The notes: a model not told the origin generated them from the sequence alone. A DNA stretch of 64,000 bases from Phyto melanocephala (GCA_941918925.1 OW799234.1:93413978-93477977); one strand, 5' to 3'. Positions 1-12,387 are shown, numbered from the stretch's first letter. Made by a program: numbers and translations.

Positions 1-526
1 TTCCGTCTGCCCGTCTGTCCGTCTGCCCGTCTGTCCGTGTGTTGGTTGAAATCAACTTTTAGAAGCAACTATATGTTCCTCAGATCTGTATATGGTATCA
101 ATCTCTTGGAAATATCCAGGAATGAATAGCTATTGAAATTCAGCACAATCGCCCCATAACTTTTTGAGATATGAGCAAAAAACCACGACCACTTCGTTTT
201 TTTACACAATTACAACAACAACATACATACATACATACATAAATACATGTAAAAAAAAAATTTAAAAAAAAATTTAAAAAAAAATTAAAACAAATTTTTT
301 AAAAAAATTTAAAAAAATATATAAATAATATATTAAATAAAATAAAATAAACTAAAATTTGTTTGGCTCAGCTGGGATTCGATGCCACATTTATTCTAAC
401 CAGTATATACATATGTACGTATTTTATAAGAGATGAATGGTGATACAAACAATTGTTATTACATGACTACACGTTGTGAAGGGTATATTAAATTCGGCAA
501 GGCCGAATATACCACTGTTACTTGTT
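1..526 (+). repeat. DINE-1/INE-1-like element, left part cut off by the window start
   Basis: The copy starts inside the (CCGTCTGT)-type tract at positions 1-45 that typifies these elements. It continues through a stretch shared with 47520-48101 (for example the 'ATCTCTTGGAAATATCCAGG' block near 100) and an A/T-only low-complexity core around 240-360. It ends with the family's right end: GGGTATAT, then a perfect 7-bp hairpin (ATTCGGC at 492-498, loop AAG, GCCGAAT at 502-508), then a tail ending in ACTTGTT near 526. A hairpin shortly before the end without terminal inverted repeats fits DINE-1/Helentron-type rolling-circle elements. No coding capacity is seen. Confidence 0.75.
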
Positions 527-1124
527 ATTATTACACTTATGGTTATGCACCTTTTTATCACACTATATACGTAGTATACACGACACACTCTGTTGTATTA
601 CTACTGAACCAGTTGCTCTTGCTCAGCTATTTATGTTAGCTATTTATGTTACAATGTTTTTTATTCTTCTATAACAATAGTACCAGTGTATACCATTACC
701 GATAAATCAATAATTTTACAATAGAAATTACTATCTTTCAGCCTTAATTTAATGTATAGATATGTTTGTTACTATTTTCAAATAATATACTTCTAGGATT
801 ATTTAAAAGAAACAATTTGGACAAATCGGTAAATTTATATGAAAAAATTAATTGGAAAAAATAAATTTTTTTTAATTATATGAAGTTAGTAAAGCCTCTC
901 ATTCATGGGTGCATACGTTTATGGCACCAGATCATAAAACGTGGTCTCATAAAATACTGTTCAGAAAAAAAGAACTAATGGGCTTGAAAACCAAAATTAA
1001 ACTTCAGCATTTATTGTATTAAATAATGTATTATTCTTAATTTGTACGAAATACCATTTTCATTTTTATCTCCCAAAAAATTCAAAAAATTTCGCTTGAA
1101 GCACATCAAAATATTAGTTTTAGA
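527..1124. other. AT-rich spacer, no feature recognised
   Basis: No open frame with recognisable protein similarity and no clear repeat structure seen. Confidence 0.5.
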
Positions 1125-1800
1125 CTCTATCTGGGTCCAGGATTTCTTTAAGCTGATCTTGCACTGTCCGGTCTATTAAAAGTACGATAGAACCGGAACA
1201 GAAAAACTTTTGGGAAAAAAGCTATCAGTAATATCTGGTATTAAAAATTCAGTTCATTAAAAAAAATTATATAATTTTATGTCGTAAAAAATATTACCAC
1301 TTTTGACATTGAACAAGGTGCAAAAACATTTTACACAATGAGCGCTAAAATTTCACAGGTACATTTATGGATTAAAAAAACTTAGTTTCTTTAAAAACAG
1401 CTTAAATTCAAGCATTCAGACAGAGTTATATATCGAAATAGACAAAAATTTAAACCGTACAGTATTTTTTCTGTTTTATCTAAAATTTTAAATTATAAAA
1501 AACTGTTATCATGACGCATGCATAACTTTTTGGTTAGCATTACATTAATAGCAGAAAATTAATTTGATACGCCCATCTTAATGTCCAGTTCCCCAATAAA
1601 GTTATTTCTTAAATTTCTATATGGGAAAGATATTTTGAAGAATACAAAACTTTTTACTACAATATATAAGTTACGTTTGGAATTTATTTTAATTAATTAC
1701 TCAAAAACATCCTAATCTAACGCCCATATTCCATTTATTTAATGTCTCTAGATTACATATCCTTGCAGACTAAAGTAAAATAAAATGTATCGATTTAAAT
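1125..1800 (+). repeat. Degenerate DINE-1-like interior relic
   Basis: Diverged counterparts of the better copy at 10136-11261 occur here in the same order: a 'CTGTCCG...GTACGATAGAACCGGAA' block near 1165-1200, 'ACGCCCATCTTAATG' near 1570, and 'AACGCCCATATTCC' near 1717. Both terminal hairpins are missing. The boundaries are approximate because similarity fades at each side. Confidence 0.4.
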
Positions 1801-2095
1801 ATAAAATAATATTTCTTTTTAAAATTTCTTTACCTTTATAATAATAATAGTTATAAAAGTTTTCACGACGAAGAAAATCATTATTAACACAGTTGGATCC
1901 ATAGTATTTTAAGTTAAGAAGACGAAAATTTCAAGTTGATCTGGTTGAAACATTAAAAGGTATTTTACTCAACACACCCAAAAAACAAAAAACCACATTC
2001 ATTGTCAATCGAATGGTGCAGTTCCTGCAATCCTGCTTCATTTGTGATTATAAAGTTTCTATTTCAAAAATCATAATTTATTAGTGCTAACTACA

Positions 2096-2709
2096 TCTAT
2101 CTATATATATAAAAATCAATGTGTGTTTGTATGTTTATATGTTTGTATGTTTGTTTGTGCTTTATAGACGGTTAAACGGCTGGACCGATTTCCTTGAAAT
2201 TTTCTTTGGTTTGAAATTGTAAGTGGGCGGGGTGCCACGCCCTATTAAAGAATAAGTATTAAATATTGTATTTCACGAAAGTTAATGCAGCTATAGTCTT
2301 CAAATTAAGTACCGTAAACTTTGACATCCACACGAACATTTGGGAAAAAAAATGGGCATTCTTGCAATAGTAGGCGTGTCCACATGAAATAAATAATAAA
2401 AATTCGTATATTTGGAAAACGATATCGATTAAAGTAGTACAATTTTGCAAAATCAAGTTTGACATCCAAATGAACATTTAGGCAAGAAATGGGTGCATTA
2501 TCAATAGTGGGCGTGGCACTTACCATATGAATTAAATACTAAAATACGTATATCTGGTAAACGATATCGATTAAAGTACTAAAAGCAACTTTGAGATTTA
2601 AACATACATTTATGGAAAAATGGGTGCATTAACAATAGTGGGCGTGGCACCTGCCATATGAATTAAATACTAAAAGTTAGGGTGGCGAAGCACACCGGGT
2701 ATTAGCTAA
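2096..2709 (+). mobile_element. Non-autonomous Helitron-like element (614 bp)
   Basis: The left end reads TCTATC followed by a TATATATA run and lies directly after an A. The right end is CTAA at 2706-2709 followed by a T. This matches the Helitron rule of 5'-TC, 3'-CTRR and insertion between A and T without target duplication. A short GC-rich stem-loop (GGTG-GCGAAG-CACACC, about 2682-2696) precedes the 3' end. The 5' part carries the 'AACGGCTGGACCGATTTCCT' block common in insect non-autonomous Helitrons. The interior has about three tandem units of 131-137 bp, marked by GTGGGCGTGGC-like boxes at about 2371, 2508 and 2639. No Rep/helicase coding sequence is present. Confidence 0.65.
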
Positions 2710-4135
2710 TATTTATATATTCCGAAACGAAATTTTGTAGATATAACCGTAAAATTCTACTACCGCAACTTAACTAAGCGATTTACAACAATTGCGGTAC
2801 TCACAGCCGATACTGATTTCTCTGTGCAGGAATTCAGAATCGACATCGTCTTGAATCAGGCGCAGCACAAATAAAACAATCAGCATTGAACGACGACTTT
2901 TTAAGGTTGGTTATTTTATAAGACAGAGTCTGCTTTCATATGAAGGAAGTAAAAACGAATTCCATCCAAGGTCACGTAGACAAAATATAAAAAACTTCTT
3001 TTGCACCGACTGGATACTATCAATATGAATATTATAGTAAAGATCCCATATAATTTATTCGTTTTCTAGAATAGTCTGAAATATCGATGAATTATTTCGC
3101 ACTACCTTATCATAAATCCCAGAACTCCATCAGCTTTATAAAAGTATATTTAAAACCTCATCAAGTATCACCAATGGATGAACGATGCTGAAATTTTGTA
3201 CTAAAGCTTTTTTTTTATATTATTGTTAAATATCAAGAGCTAAGGGTTACGCGCCTTCTCCAATACCCAACCTACCATATAACGTTTTATCCCAAATTCA
3301 CATAATTTCAATATTGGCAATGATTTTTGAACAATAAAGGTCTTTATGTGTTAAATATTATATAAATTTCTTTGATATTTTCTTATCAATATGTTGTCCT
3401 AATTTTCAAGCTTGATATTAGTTTTTTAGACAAGCAAATTATCCAATACTTTGCTACTTATTTTATTATAATTCCATTCTTCGCTACCATATTGGGTTGC
3501 TTGTTTTATGTTGTAAATCGTTTGATTAAAAAGAAAACTTATCCCTGACTTTTCAATCCAATAAACGCGAAAATAGTATTTCAAAGGGCTTTAAACTATA
3601 CCGGCATACTTTACACGGCCAACTTTTTCATTTCTTATGTTATTTCCTGTTTAGAGAACCATTTCATTTAGCCTACTAAGAAAATAGAAGTGAGTTTGTG
3701 TGTCATTGCTTATAATTTAGTTTAAACTAGTCAACAACTATATTGTCATTTCCTTTTGCAACAATATTTAATTAGAGTTTAACAGAGCATATGGAGAAAA
3801 TATAACAGAATTGTTTAACTTAATAAAATTTTGGAAAACAAAATAAAACAACTTCTACTTAATTTGCAAACACTCACAGTGTTCGTATACAATTTTAAGC
3901 CTTTTAAATGACAAAAGTGTTACCTGTTTTAATGCCAGCAATATAAGGGCGAAATATTATTTTTTTTGTATTGAAAAGGTAATTTAATAGGAATCTCCGA
4001 AAATACTTAAGAAATTTAGATAAGCTTAATTTAAATAAATTAAATGCTTACAAATAATATATAGTGTCGTGTATGTATTTAGAAATTGTTCTAAAACTTT
4101 AATATGAAATCAAAAATTCAATCGAAAACTTAATA
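2710..4135. other. AT-rich spacer, no feature recognised
   Basis: Only short chance open frames on both strands; no transposon ends or protein motifs recognised. Confidence 0.5.
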
Positions 4136-5055
4136 AACAAGTAAGAGCACTATATTTTGTGTACATTTAAAGCACAATATTTATTATTTTGTTAGTCGCT
4201 ATGGAATAATCTCTTTATAATAAAATATGTATCACTTTCTTTGTAGAGGGTGGTTAAATTTTAAGGGCCCATGTTGAAGGCGTACTACACCTAGTCTTTA
4301 AATTTGTTTTCTGCATTTCATTTGATATTTCTCAATCTCAAACTTAGTCAGCTTGATCCATGGAAAGATTCGCAAATGAGCAACGCTTTTAAGTTATTCA
4401 GGTTTTTTATAAAAATGGGCGTTCAAATCAAAATGCATTTTGTGCACTTCGTAATTCTTTTGATCAACATAATCGTTCAAATTCGTCCACAATCGGGAGA
4501 ATTGTAAAAAATATTTAAATTTCTGCAAAACAGGTCTGTATAAAATGTTAGAAAATCTGTGAATGCCTTCTTAGTTTGTTGAATGGGAACCATTGCTGTT
4601 TTTTGCGATAGTGTGGCAAAACTATTGAGCATCAACATTGTCATTGAAAAATTGGACCATCAGATAGAGGAGTGGCGCCAAGGATGGCGGGGGGCCATTT
4701 GGCCGATATTTTGTTAAATACATAATTGAACCATACAAATATTATCATTATAAAAATGATAATAATTTCCTAAATAATTTGTGTTTTATTCAAAATCAAC
4801 ATCAGACCTTAAAATTAAACCACCCTTTATAACTTCGATATGCTACTAAAATGTTTTCGTAAATTTGCTCTTTTAGTGAAAGTGGGCGTTAAAGTAGAAG
4901 TGTCAATATAGTTACTGCTAATAAATACAACTTAGATATTTCAATATAGTCATTTATTTTCCCAAAAACTTTGTCAACAGAGAAATTACATGAATTTAAG
5001 ATAAACCGTTGCGTTGGAGGTAAGCGTTAAAATGGGCGTGTCGAAAGGCTACATT
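4136..5055 (-). repeat. DINE-1-like element, truncated, hairpin deleted, carrying a mariner derivative
   Basis: Read on the minus strand, this matches the family at 26523-28979. The right-end tail (AACAAGTAAGAGCACTATAT on the plus strand) is present. The 35 bases that hold the hairpin and the GGGTATA box in the 26.5-kb copy are missing, so the tail joins directly to TTTGTGTACATT. A mariner deletion derivative lies inside at 4246-4827. Beyond it are one diverged tandem unit (GTGGGCGTTAAAGTAG near 4882) and the start of the next; similarity stops near 5055, where an RNase H relic begins. Confidence 0.75.
4246..4827 (+). mobile_element. Internally deleted mariner-type element with TIRs and TA duplications (582 bp)
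   Basis: It is flanked by TA (4244-4245 and 4828-4829). The inverted ends begin GAGGGTGG and AAGGGTGG and remain similar for about 30 bp. Near 4376 an ATG starts a transposase N-terminal helix-turn-helix remnant beginning MSNA. After a one-base slip at the T run it reads on as FFIKNGRSNQNAFCALRNSF. The right part ends with GGHLADILLNT and a stop, the typical C-terminus of this mariner type. The whole DDE core is absent, so it is a non-autonomous deletion derivative. The copy at 26670-27275 is a close relative at the same position in its host repeat. Confidence 0.8.
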
Positions 5056-5078
5056 ACACGCTCATAGAGGATGGTTTA

Positions 5079-5518
5079 ATGCACGATGAGTGTATGGATA
5101 ATGACATCAGTGTCTTTACTGGTGGGTCCTTTATGGACGGAAGGGCAGGTGCTGGTGTGTACTCATCTGAGTTGAAGTTATCCTGCACCCTAAATCTGGG
5201 GGATACGTGTCAGCCTATCAGGCAGAAATGCTTGGTTTGCTGCACACGTTGGACTACCTGTTGGAATGTCGAATGTATGGGAAGAGAATTCTTATTGCAT
5301 TTGACAACCAGTCGATTACTAAACGTATGCAGCGGATAGATGTGAACTCCTCTTTGTCGCTTGAGTGTGTTTTAAAGCTCAATAGGTGTGCCTCTACAAA
5401 TAAGGTAACGCTGATGTGGGTTAAGAGACACGTGGGCATACCTGGGAATGAGACTGCTAACGAACTTGCAAAGAAGGGGTCTGAGGCTGCAATCTGCGGA
5501 CCGGTTGTGTGGCTTTAG
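5079..5518 (+). pseudogene. RNase H domain relic of an I/LOA/R1-type non-LTR retrotransposon
   Basis: Two overlapping frames give one RNase H domain. The first (from 5079) contains VFTGGSFMDGRAGAGVY. The second (from about 5201) contains VSAYQAEMLG, then AFDNQS, then WVKRHVGIPGNETANELAKK. The frame changes at the G run near 5198-5202. The family normally has TDGS in the first motif and GNEKADELA in the last. Here the first catalytic Asp is Gly and the last is Asn, so the domain is dead as well as frameshifted. RT and endonuclease parts are missing upstream, and a stop follows VVWL. It sits at the broken edge of the 4.1-5.1 kb repeat. The clade within the RNase H-bearing LINEs is not settled. 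Confidence 0.8.
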
Positions 5519-8038
5519 GTGAACGTAGTCAAACTTTAAAGTGTTTTCTATTTTGGAGTTTTCATGATTTAAAAAAGAATATTTTTTTTCTAAATTCCAC
5601 AACCATTACTTAGTCATTTTTTTGTAATTTTCAAAAGTTTGATTACTTTTGAAAGGTAACAATCTCATATTTAAAACAAAACAAAAAACAATTTTGAAAA
5701 TCGCTTAATGAAGTGTAATGTGTGTAAGAAACCAAAGTTGTTAATTTTTTTATTTCAGATTTAAATTGGACAACTAATATAGACACACTCCACATGATTT
5801 TTTTTTTAAGGAAAATTGAAAATTTGTACTTTCGAAATGATATTCACTTAAGTACTTATAGTTATACTAACCTTGTTACAAGAGTAAAATTTTTAAAAAT
5901 TTAATTCCTTTTCTAAAAGCATATATTCTGTGATTCTACACAGATCATTTCATTTAGTACCTAAAATTAAAATTTTTTTCTTGTAATTGCATTTTGCTAG
6001 TTATTGCATTACAACAATTATGTCAAATGATTGCATGTAACCGAAAGAAAAGTTAAACATGCAAAAGTCTATTTAAAAAAAAAACAATTTATTTTTCACC
6101 TTAATAAAGACTGCAGGCATTTTAACATACATTCGGTTTAAAAATATTTACATGGTACTGAATGTCTTTAGAAAAAAAATACTGATGGTGACCTAAAATG
6201 CAAACAGCTTTTAAAACATTCCAAAATATATGCAAATCTATGAAATTCAAAAAAGAAAACTCAAAAGTGACTAAAACATTTTCATTAAATTATTAAAAAC
6301 AATGCGTCAAATAAGCGAAAGAGAAAATTCAAAAATTGCTAACACATTAATAAAAAAAAATATTTGATTATCATTTTTTTTTTTAGCTGGAGACGCAAAC
6401 ATTTCATGTGACGTTATATAAAATACACACATTTACCAAACAAAGTATATACATAAACCTAAACATAAACTTTGTAAATTATTATACATCATACACATTG
6501 TCAAAATACATTTAGACATATGTACACACATATACACTACACAAATTTACAAGATTTCTAAGTACTTATGTATATCAGGCGTTTTGCCGACAGTTATTTA
6601 AAATAAGTTTAAAATCATTTCCAGCCGCTTCGTATTAAGGTTTATCAATCTATCCAATCTTTGTTCCTCCTCCCTTGTTTTACCTTTTCTATGAAAATAT
6701 TTATATGTTTACAACTTTTATGTTAGTAAAGCTAAGTTCACATTTGGCAAATATTTGATTAAATAGTAGTTTATCTTAGATTATATATCAACAATTTATA
6801 TTAGAAAACTTTCAAGTTAATAAACTTTTATTTTTAAGAAGAAAAACTTACAAAATTTTAGTGACACGTCTATTTTGTCAAATGCTTGCCCAATGCGAAC
6901 ATACCTTAAGTCTCTCATCATCCCTGTAACAGTATGGGAGTTATTTTAAAATGTTTTGTATCTTATTGCTAGTAACCATTTTACAGTATTTTGGGCTAAA
7001 TACATTTTTACATATATAAGGAGATTAAAATTGAATTTAATGCTAATGTTTAGTATATCTACTCGTATGTATGGTAATATGATGATGGGTCTTCTTCCCT
7101 CTTATCTTCTTAGACTTAGTATGCTTAAGCTGTATGGTATTTGTGTGGGCTTTTAATTTAATGTTATAAATTTGTAGTAATATAATTTAAGTAAATTAAT
7201 AGCTTTTTCTATGTATGTTAAATATTTAATAATGAATTTTAAATATGCCTAAGAGAATTCCAGAGATTTCTAGGAAATAACCATTAAAGCTTTATAATTT
7301 GTGATATAGAAACAAGTGAAATAACGCTTGTTATTTTTCGTGTTAATACAAATAATTACGTATTTAAAATACAGTAAAGTAAACTGGCTTTGCAGAACAC
7401 AAACCATATTTGGATAATACATACAAACCACAAACGAAGAATTTTAAATATAGGTTGGGTAGAATAGGCAGCTATTGTGCTGCTCACCTGGGTCCATCGT
7501 ATTGATCTCTTTCTGATACCTAAAAAAGCAAGAGAAAAGAAAGAGAAGCAAACCTGCTTTAAAAATGTTAAATCTACAAATATATTCGTATAGAAATGTA
7601 GGTTTATAAAATGAAACACACGGTTAGTTTAATTTTAATGAATTAAACATTTATTGTTTTAAATTTAAGTAACGTCTTTGTGCTTTGTCGTCCAAACCTA
7701 TTCTGACTCTCTTCTAAAAAATGTTCGTTGCCCCGTCACAATTCGTTCAAAGTCATTTCGTTCGTAACAATTATGTCAATGCTCGTCCGTATGAAAATAC
7801 ACAGAGTTGCTAAAAAGAGTGGCCACTCCTAGTCAAACGTCCAGTGCTACCAATTCCCACAGAAATATCAATTATTAATAACTCTATGTAAAAATATAAT
7901 CTTGTAGTAAAGATTTATCATGCATCTGCTCTCTCAATAGCCTTTATCCTACAGAGCGAGTATGAATGGATTAAGCATAGATAATGAAAACCATGGCCAA
8001 AATCATTAGTAGTCAAGAAAGATACATTTATAGAACTG
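5519..8038. other. AT-rich spacer, no feature recognised
   Basis: No transposon ends, RNA genes or protein motifs seen on either strand; only chance open frames such as 6956-7156 and 7356-7619. Confidence 0.5.
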
Positions 8039-8040
8039 TA

Positions 8041-8600
8041 GGATGTTTTTTTTTTCGGACATATAGAACTTTCATTATGAATAACTGTAATATTAGCTTT
8101 CATACAAATAAAGAGTGTTTAACTTTGTTTCAATATGTTAATACAATATTTATGGCAGTCCTGAACGAGAACAGCAAAAAAAATTGTAAATATTTATTTA
8201 AAAATTCGGTATATGTTCGCCAAAACTACAAAACCATTCGTGCAGTTATATGCCATACAATATATAAATTCATAACCATGTTTACTCTTCGGAAAAATAT
8301 TCATTTAAATCGAACACGTACCATGTGTGCAGGCTAAGCTATTGATGCTGTAAACGCGAGTATTGAAGAGAACTCGAATTTATCGATCCAACGTCATTCT
8401 CAGCAACGCGGACTTTTTCTGTCCACTGCTTAGAACATTTTATGGAAAGATCTTGACCTACGTCCAATTGCCCTACAACAATTGGAGAGTCCAATATTAA
8501 ATTGATTGATTTCTAATCAAATCGTCTTCAGTGATAAGGTTCATTTTTGGCTTAACAGGTATGTAAACTAGCAGATTTCTTGGAAAGAAATCCATTCAGC
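8041..8600 (+). pseudogene. Mariner transposase relic, 5' half with left TIR
   Basis: After TA at 8039-8040 the sequence GGATG, a T run and ATAGAACTTTCA matches the left end of the mariner at 13471. An open frame runs through this end and continues as a transposase N-terminal region (IYKFITMFTLRKN, NIHLNRTRTM). After a stop near 8335 it carries on as AIDAVNASIEENSNLSIQRH, the second helix-turn-helix. Further stops fall near 8432 and 8506. The last recognisable piece is IVFSDKVHFWLNRYVN, holding the first catalytic Asp. The 3' half is absent. The 117-codon open frame from 7984 is therefore not a host gene; its later part is transposase. Confidence 0.7.
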
Positions 8601-10135
8601 TCTTGGGATTTTTTTCGTATTTTATTTTAAAACAAAATCAATAATACAAAAATCTTAATACAAGGTAAAATTGTTATTAAATAGCAAAAATCAAAATAAG
8701 AACTGAAGTCAAAAGGTCTTTAATGAAAATATTGCATGTCTAAACTTCTGCCTCAATTACAATAATTATTAGCGTAAGTAATTGTCTTTGTAGTACCGTC
8801 AACCAGCTAATGAATGAACCTTTATGTACTTATGTATGTACTTGGTGGGTCCAAGATGTACTTATCTATTATGAGTATCTAAATTCTGGCTAGACTATTA
8901 CCTGTACCAAATGCAACTATTCTTTCGATGCGATCATTGGCATAAAAACTCGGCTAAAACTGCAACATAACGATACAACTGTAGGTTTTAAAATCCTTTA
9001 TTAATACTCACAATTTGAATATTCACAAACTTAACTATTATGGCAATTTCCAGTTTTGTCCTCATTTTAGATCTTCTTTGTCCGTTGGTTGTATTACGAA
9101 TTTTATACCCCGCTGTTTTCAGATCAACCATTAGTCATTTTTATCCAGATAAAATAAACACTTTTTGTTATTTTGTCTCTTTTCTACTATTTTTTATTCG
9201 ACATTATTGAGTTCATACATAAAATTTATTATAAAATATAAACAATGAAAAAAATATTCTGAAATATAGTTAAAACGAACCCACTATTAGCTGTATTAAA
9301 TAGCAATATAATATTCATACGATATTCATGCTAATTTTAATCAAAAAACTTTTAATTATCTTCAACCTTAAATAAATTAAAATGCAGTATTTAATTAACA
9401 GCATTAAACTGACATACTCGTGTTACAAATAAAAACTTAAATCCATAAATCAATCAGTTTTTGAAAAGGATTACTGATGGATGCATAAACATAAAAAAGT
9501 GCTTCCCTCTTTGGCATTCGTCTAAAGTTCATGAGAAAAAAAGTAAAAATTAAAATGGATTTATAGTTTTTTTTTCGCTTAAGGGTTTTTTCTGCATTTT
9601 TTGTTACTATTTCAGACAAAAAACGTTAAAATATCTTGTAGTTTTTTATTCAAACACTGCATTGAGCACAAATTTTTAAAATGCTTTTTCTTAATTTTTT
9701 TTTAAATTAACAATTTAAAAACGGGCTTTAAAAAAGTTTATTTAAACTCCAGCATACAGCAGCAAAAAAGCACCCTTTTCACATATTCTTTCTTTATCAA
9801 CAAAATAAAATACATTTAATTTTATTTTACTTTTTTCTTTTGATATCTTTCTTCCTTATTAAAGCTAAGATTTGTTTTTCCTTTAAGAAACAAGAACTAG
9901 CACCATTACAAAGTGCTAGTGCTAATAATATCACAAAATACAAAATTTTGAAAATTATAAAGTTTGATGAAGGAAGAATTTTAAACTTAGTGGTTATTGA
10001 ATATGTTATTGGTGACCAAAAATTTCAACTCTTAAATTCGTACTACGTACGTTTATGAAGCTAGTATTGTGGAATAATGGACTTTAATCAAAGTTGAGAT
10101 TGAAAATTATGTGAATTACCTACTTAATAGGTACT
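8601..10135. other. AT-rich spacer, no feature recognised
   Basis: Homopolymer-rich sequence with short chance open frames; no supported gene or repeat boundary. Confidence 0.45.
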
Positions 10136-11261
10136 TTTTATTTCCCACCACCAAAAAAGTGGTGTGGTAGGTATATTAATTTTGTCATTCCGCTTGTAAC
10201 ACATCGAAAGTATTTTTTCCGAGTCGGGGCTCAATTTTATGACGATTTTGCTATGTCCGTCTATCTGTCCGTCTGTTGAAAGCACGACAGAGCTCGAACC
10301 GAAAAAGTTAGGGGGCTCAAACTTTGCCAGAATATTTCTTATACACAAGGTTTGTTTGGTACCGTAAATGGGCTAAATTAATATATAAGGAAGAGAGTTA
10401 TAGCTCGTAATATAAGAGTAGGTCAAAAACACCGTGTCCTTCCAACATCGAATAAAATGCAATTGTATCCAAACGCATTGAGGTAGAGCGATTAAATTTC
10501 GAACTCATATTCCCTAAGTAGAAAAATATCATTCCTGAAAATTGCTCAAATCTATACATTCCGAAAGAAGTTTTTTATCAAAATGTACGAAAAATTATAG
10601 ACAGTGACTTTTTCGATATACGTATTTAAAATTAAACGTAATAAAATTGACAAAATTAGATGTATGATTCTGAAATTTTGCAAACATTGCTTTTTTGGTC
10701 AAAGGCTTTGTATTAATGGAAAATTAATGTAACACGCCCACTTTTACGCCCACCTTTAATAAAATGCTTTATCTCAAAGTCATATAATTTCTTTATGAAT
10801 AAAAATTTTGGAAGAATAAAAGACTCTATATTGAAATGTCTTGAAGGAATATATTAGTAGGAACTTTTCACGTTATCTACTGTTAATGAATTTTAAAAGC
10901 TCATAAAACCGAAAAAGTTAGAGGTATGATGTTGAAATTTTTCACATATAGCTTTCGAGTCTATGTTATTTTAAGGCAAGAAAATGAAGGTGACACGCTG
11001 ACCTTAAAAACATTTAAGTTCTCTATGAACAAAGTTTTTGGAAGAATAGAGGATTGATTGAAATATCTTAGTTAAATTTTTTAGCAGACACTATATCAAA
11101 ACGCACTTTCATTGAAAGACTTGATTTGCAAAAATATTTTAATAGCATATCGAAATAAAATAAAGAAAGTAATACATATTTCAGTATAAAGATATTATTT
11201 CATAGCGATTACTTTTAATAACAAAATAATAAATTTTGTGCTATAAAAGTACATAAAATTT
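10136..11261 (+). repeat. DINE-1-like element, 3' hairpin missing
   Basis: The left end is a hairpin (CCCACCACC, A run, GTGGTG). It is followed by 'TTTTGTCATTCCG', 'TAACACATCGAAA' and GTCCGTCTATCTGTCCGTCT, the order seen in the minus-strand copy ending at 28979. The interior repeats the 'TCATAAAACCGAAAAAGTTA' and 'TTTTGGAAGAATA' modules about twice. Near 11150 it reads GCATATCGAAATAAAATAAAG with no mariner, so it is the empty version of the site filled in the 4.1, 12.4 and 26.5 kb copies. It stops at 11261, just before the GGTGGTGGGTATA box, and runs into a LINE fragment. Confidence 0.8.
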
Positions 11262-12230
11262 TTTATACGCTGATGATAATCACTTAGTATTTTTTGGTGA
11301 AGACCAATTTCTTGATGCTTTAAATGAACGTAATAATTATTTTTTGGATATTACTAATTCATGGATGGGTCAGAATTTCTTGCGTATAAATGTTAATGAA
11401 GCTAAAGCTATGTGTTTTGGAATGTGTGATAGCTCTCACCTAGACCTGAGGATGTGTAACAGTCCAATTGATATTGTTGATAATATGAGTTGCTTAGGTA
11501 TTATCTTAGATGATAAATTTAGTTTTGTTAAACATATTAATTGTGTAAAATTAAAGCTATGTTTTGTGTTAAGGCGTTTGTATAGTTTAGATGGATATCT
11601 TCCAACTAGAATTAGAGCTTTGGTTACCAACTCCCTACTCCTTTCAATTGTTACTTATGGTATAGAAGTTTTTTCAGCCGCTAATCGCACCATGCTAAGG
11701 AAGGTTAATAAGATTGTTAACAGAATTGTTAGGTATATCTATAATTTAATTTATTCTTGGCTTTTTTTTTACTTTGTTTGTTAAGTTAAGGCTACTTTTA
11801 ATATTTTATAAAACTATTTACACTAGATGTCCAAGGTATTTATATGAGAGTTTTGTTTTTTCGCATTCTGTTCGTTCTCCGCAGATTATAATTAACAAAA
11901 TTTTAAGGTCAGCATATGAACATTCTTTTGTTGTCAGAATTTCTCGCATTTGGAATGGACTCCCTAGTGATCTCAAAAAATTTTCTTTTCCTTTGCCCAA
12001 AGTTAAATCTATTTTTCTTGAGTACATATGAGTACTTTATAAATGCTCCCTGTGTACATATAAACTTATATTTTACGCTTATGTTACTCTTTATTATATC
12101 AAATTTTTATTGTTATTAATTCTGAATAATGAATCATGATATTTAATTTTTATTGTATTGCCACTGTCATATTTCTTAGTTATTAATTTTTGTAAACTCA
12201 AAAAAAACTCAAATAAAATAAATAATTAAA
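11262..12230 (+). pseudogene. 5'-truncated non-LTR retrotransposon: C-terminal RT region, 3' UTR and A-rich tail
   Basis: The frame opens at the RT catalytic box YADDNHLVFFG (YADD at 11266-11277). It continues through LDITNSWMGQNFLRINVNEA and the thumb/connector region (LVTNSLLLSIVTYGIEVFS, ending near RIVRYIYNL). A frameshift or small deletion near 11765-11775, in a T run, moves the frame. The rest (RLLLIFYKTIYTRCPRYLYE, then FVVRISRIWNGLPSDLK) is the usual C-terminal tail of such LINEs and stops near 12031. About 200 bp of 3' UTR leads to an A-rich tail (AAATAAAATAAATAATTAAA) that ends against a mariner fragment. Endonuclease, ORF1 and most of the RT are missing, so this is a typical dead-on-arrival copy. 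The clade is not resolved. Confidence 0.85.
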
Positions 12231-12387
12231 CCTGAATAACTTTAACGCGTTGCTCATTTAGGTATCTTTCCACTGTTCAAATTAAGTTAATCTGAGATTG
12301 AGAAATGTCAAATGAAATGCAGAAAACAAATTTAAAGATTAGGTGTAGTTCACCTTCAACATGGGCCCTTAAAATTTAACCACCCTC
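12231..12387 (-). mobile_element. Mariner derivative, one end only
   Basis: On the minus strand this is the left end of the mariner derivative found at 4246 and 26670. It has the same GAGGGTGG terminus (CCACCCTC at the right on the plus strand), TA at 12388-12389, and the same sequence to just past the transposase start codon (the GAGCAACGC block). It is cut by the LINE tail at about 12230, so the remaining three quarters are absent. Confidence 0.75.

Noticed and set aside
4304..4507. Open frames of 66-67 codons at 4304 and 26728
   Set aside because: They are off-frame readings through the mariner derivative; the true transposase remnant switches frame at the T run.
7984..8337. 117-codon open frame as a possible host gene
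   Set aside because: It runs through the left mariner end (from 8041) and continues in frame into transposase residues after its stop.
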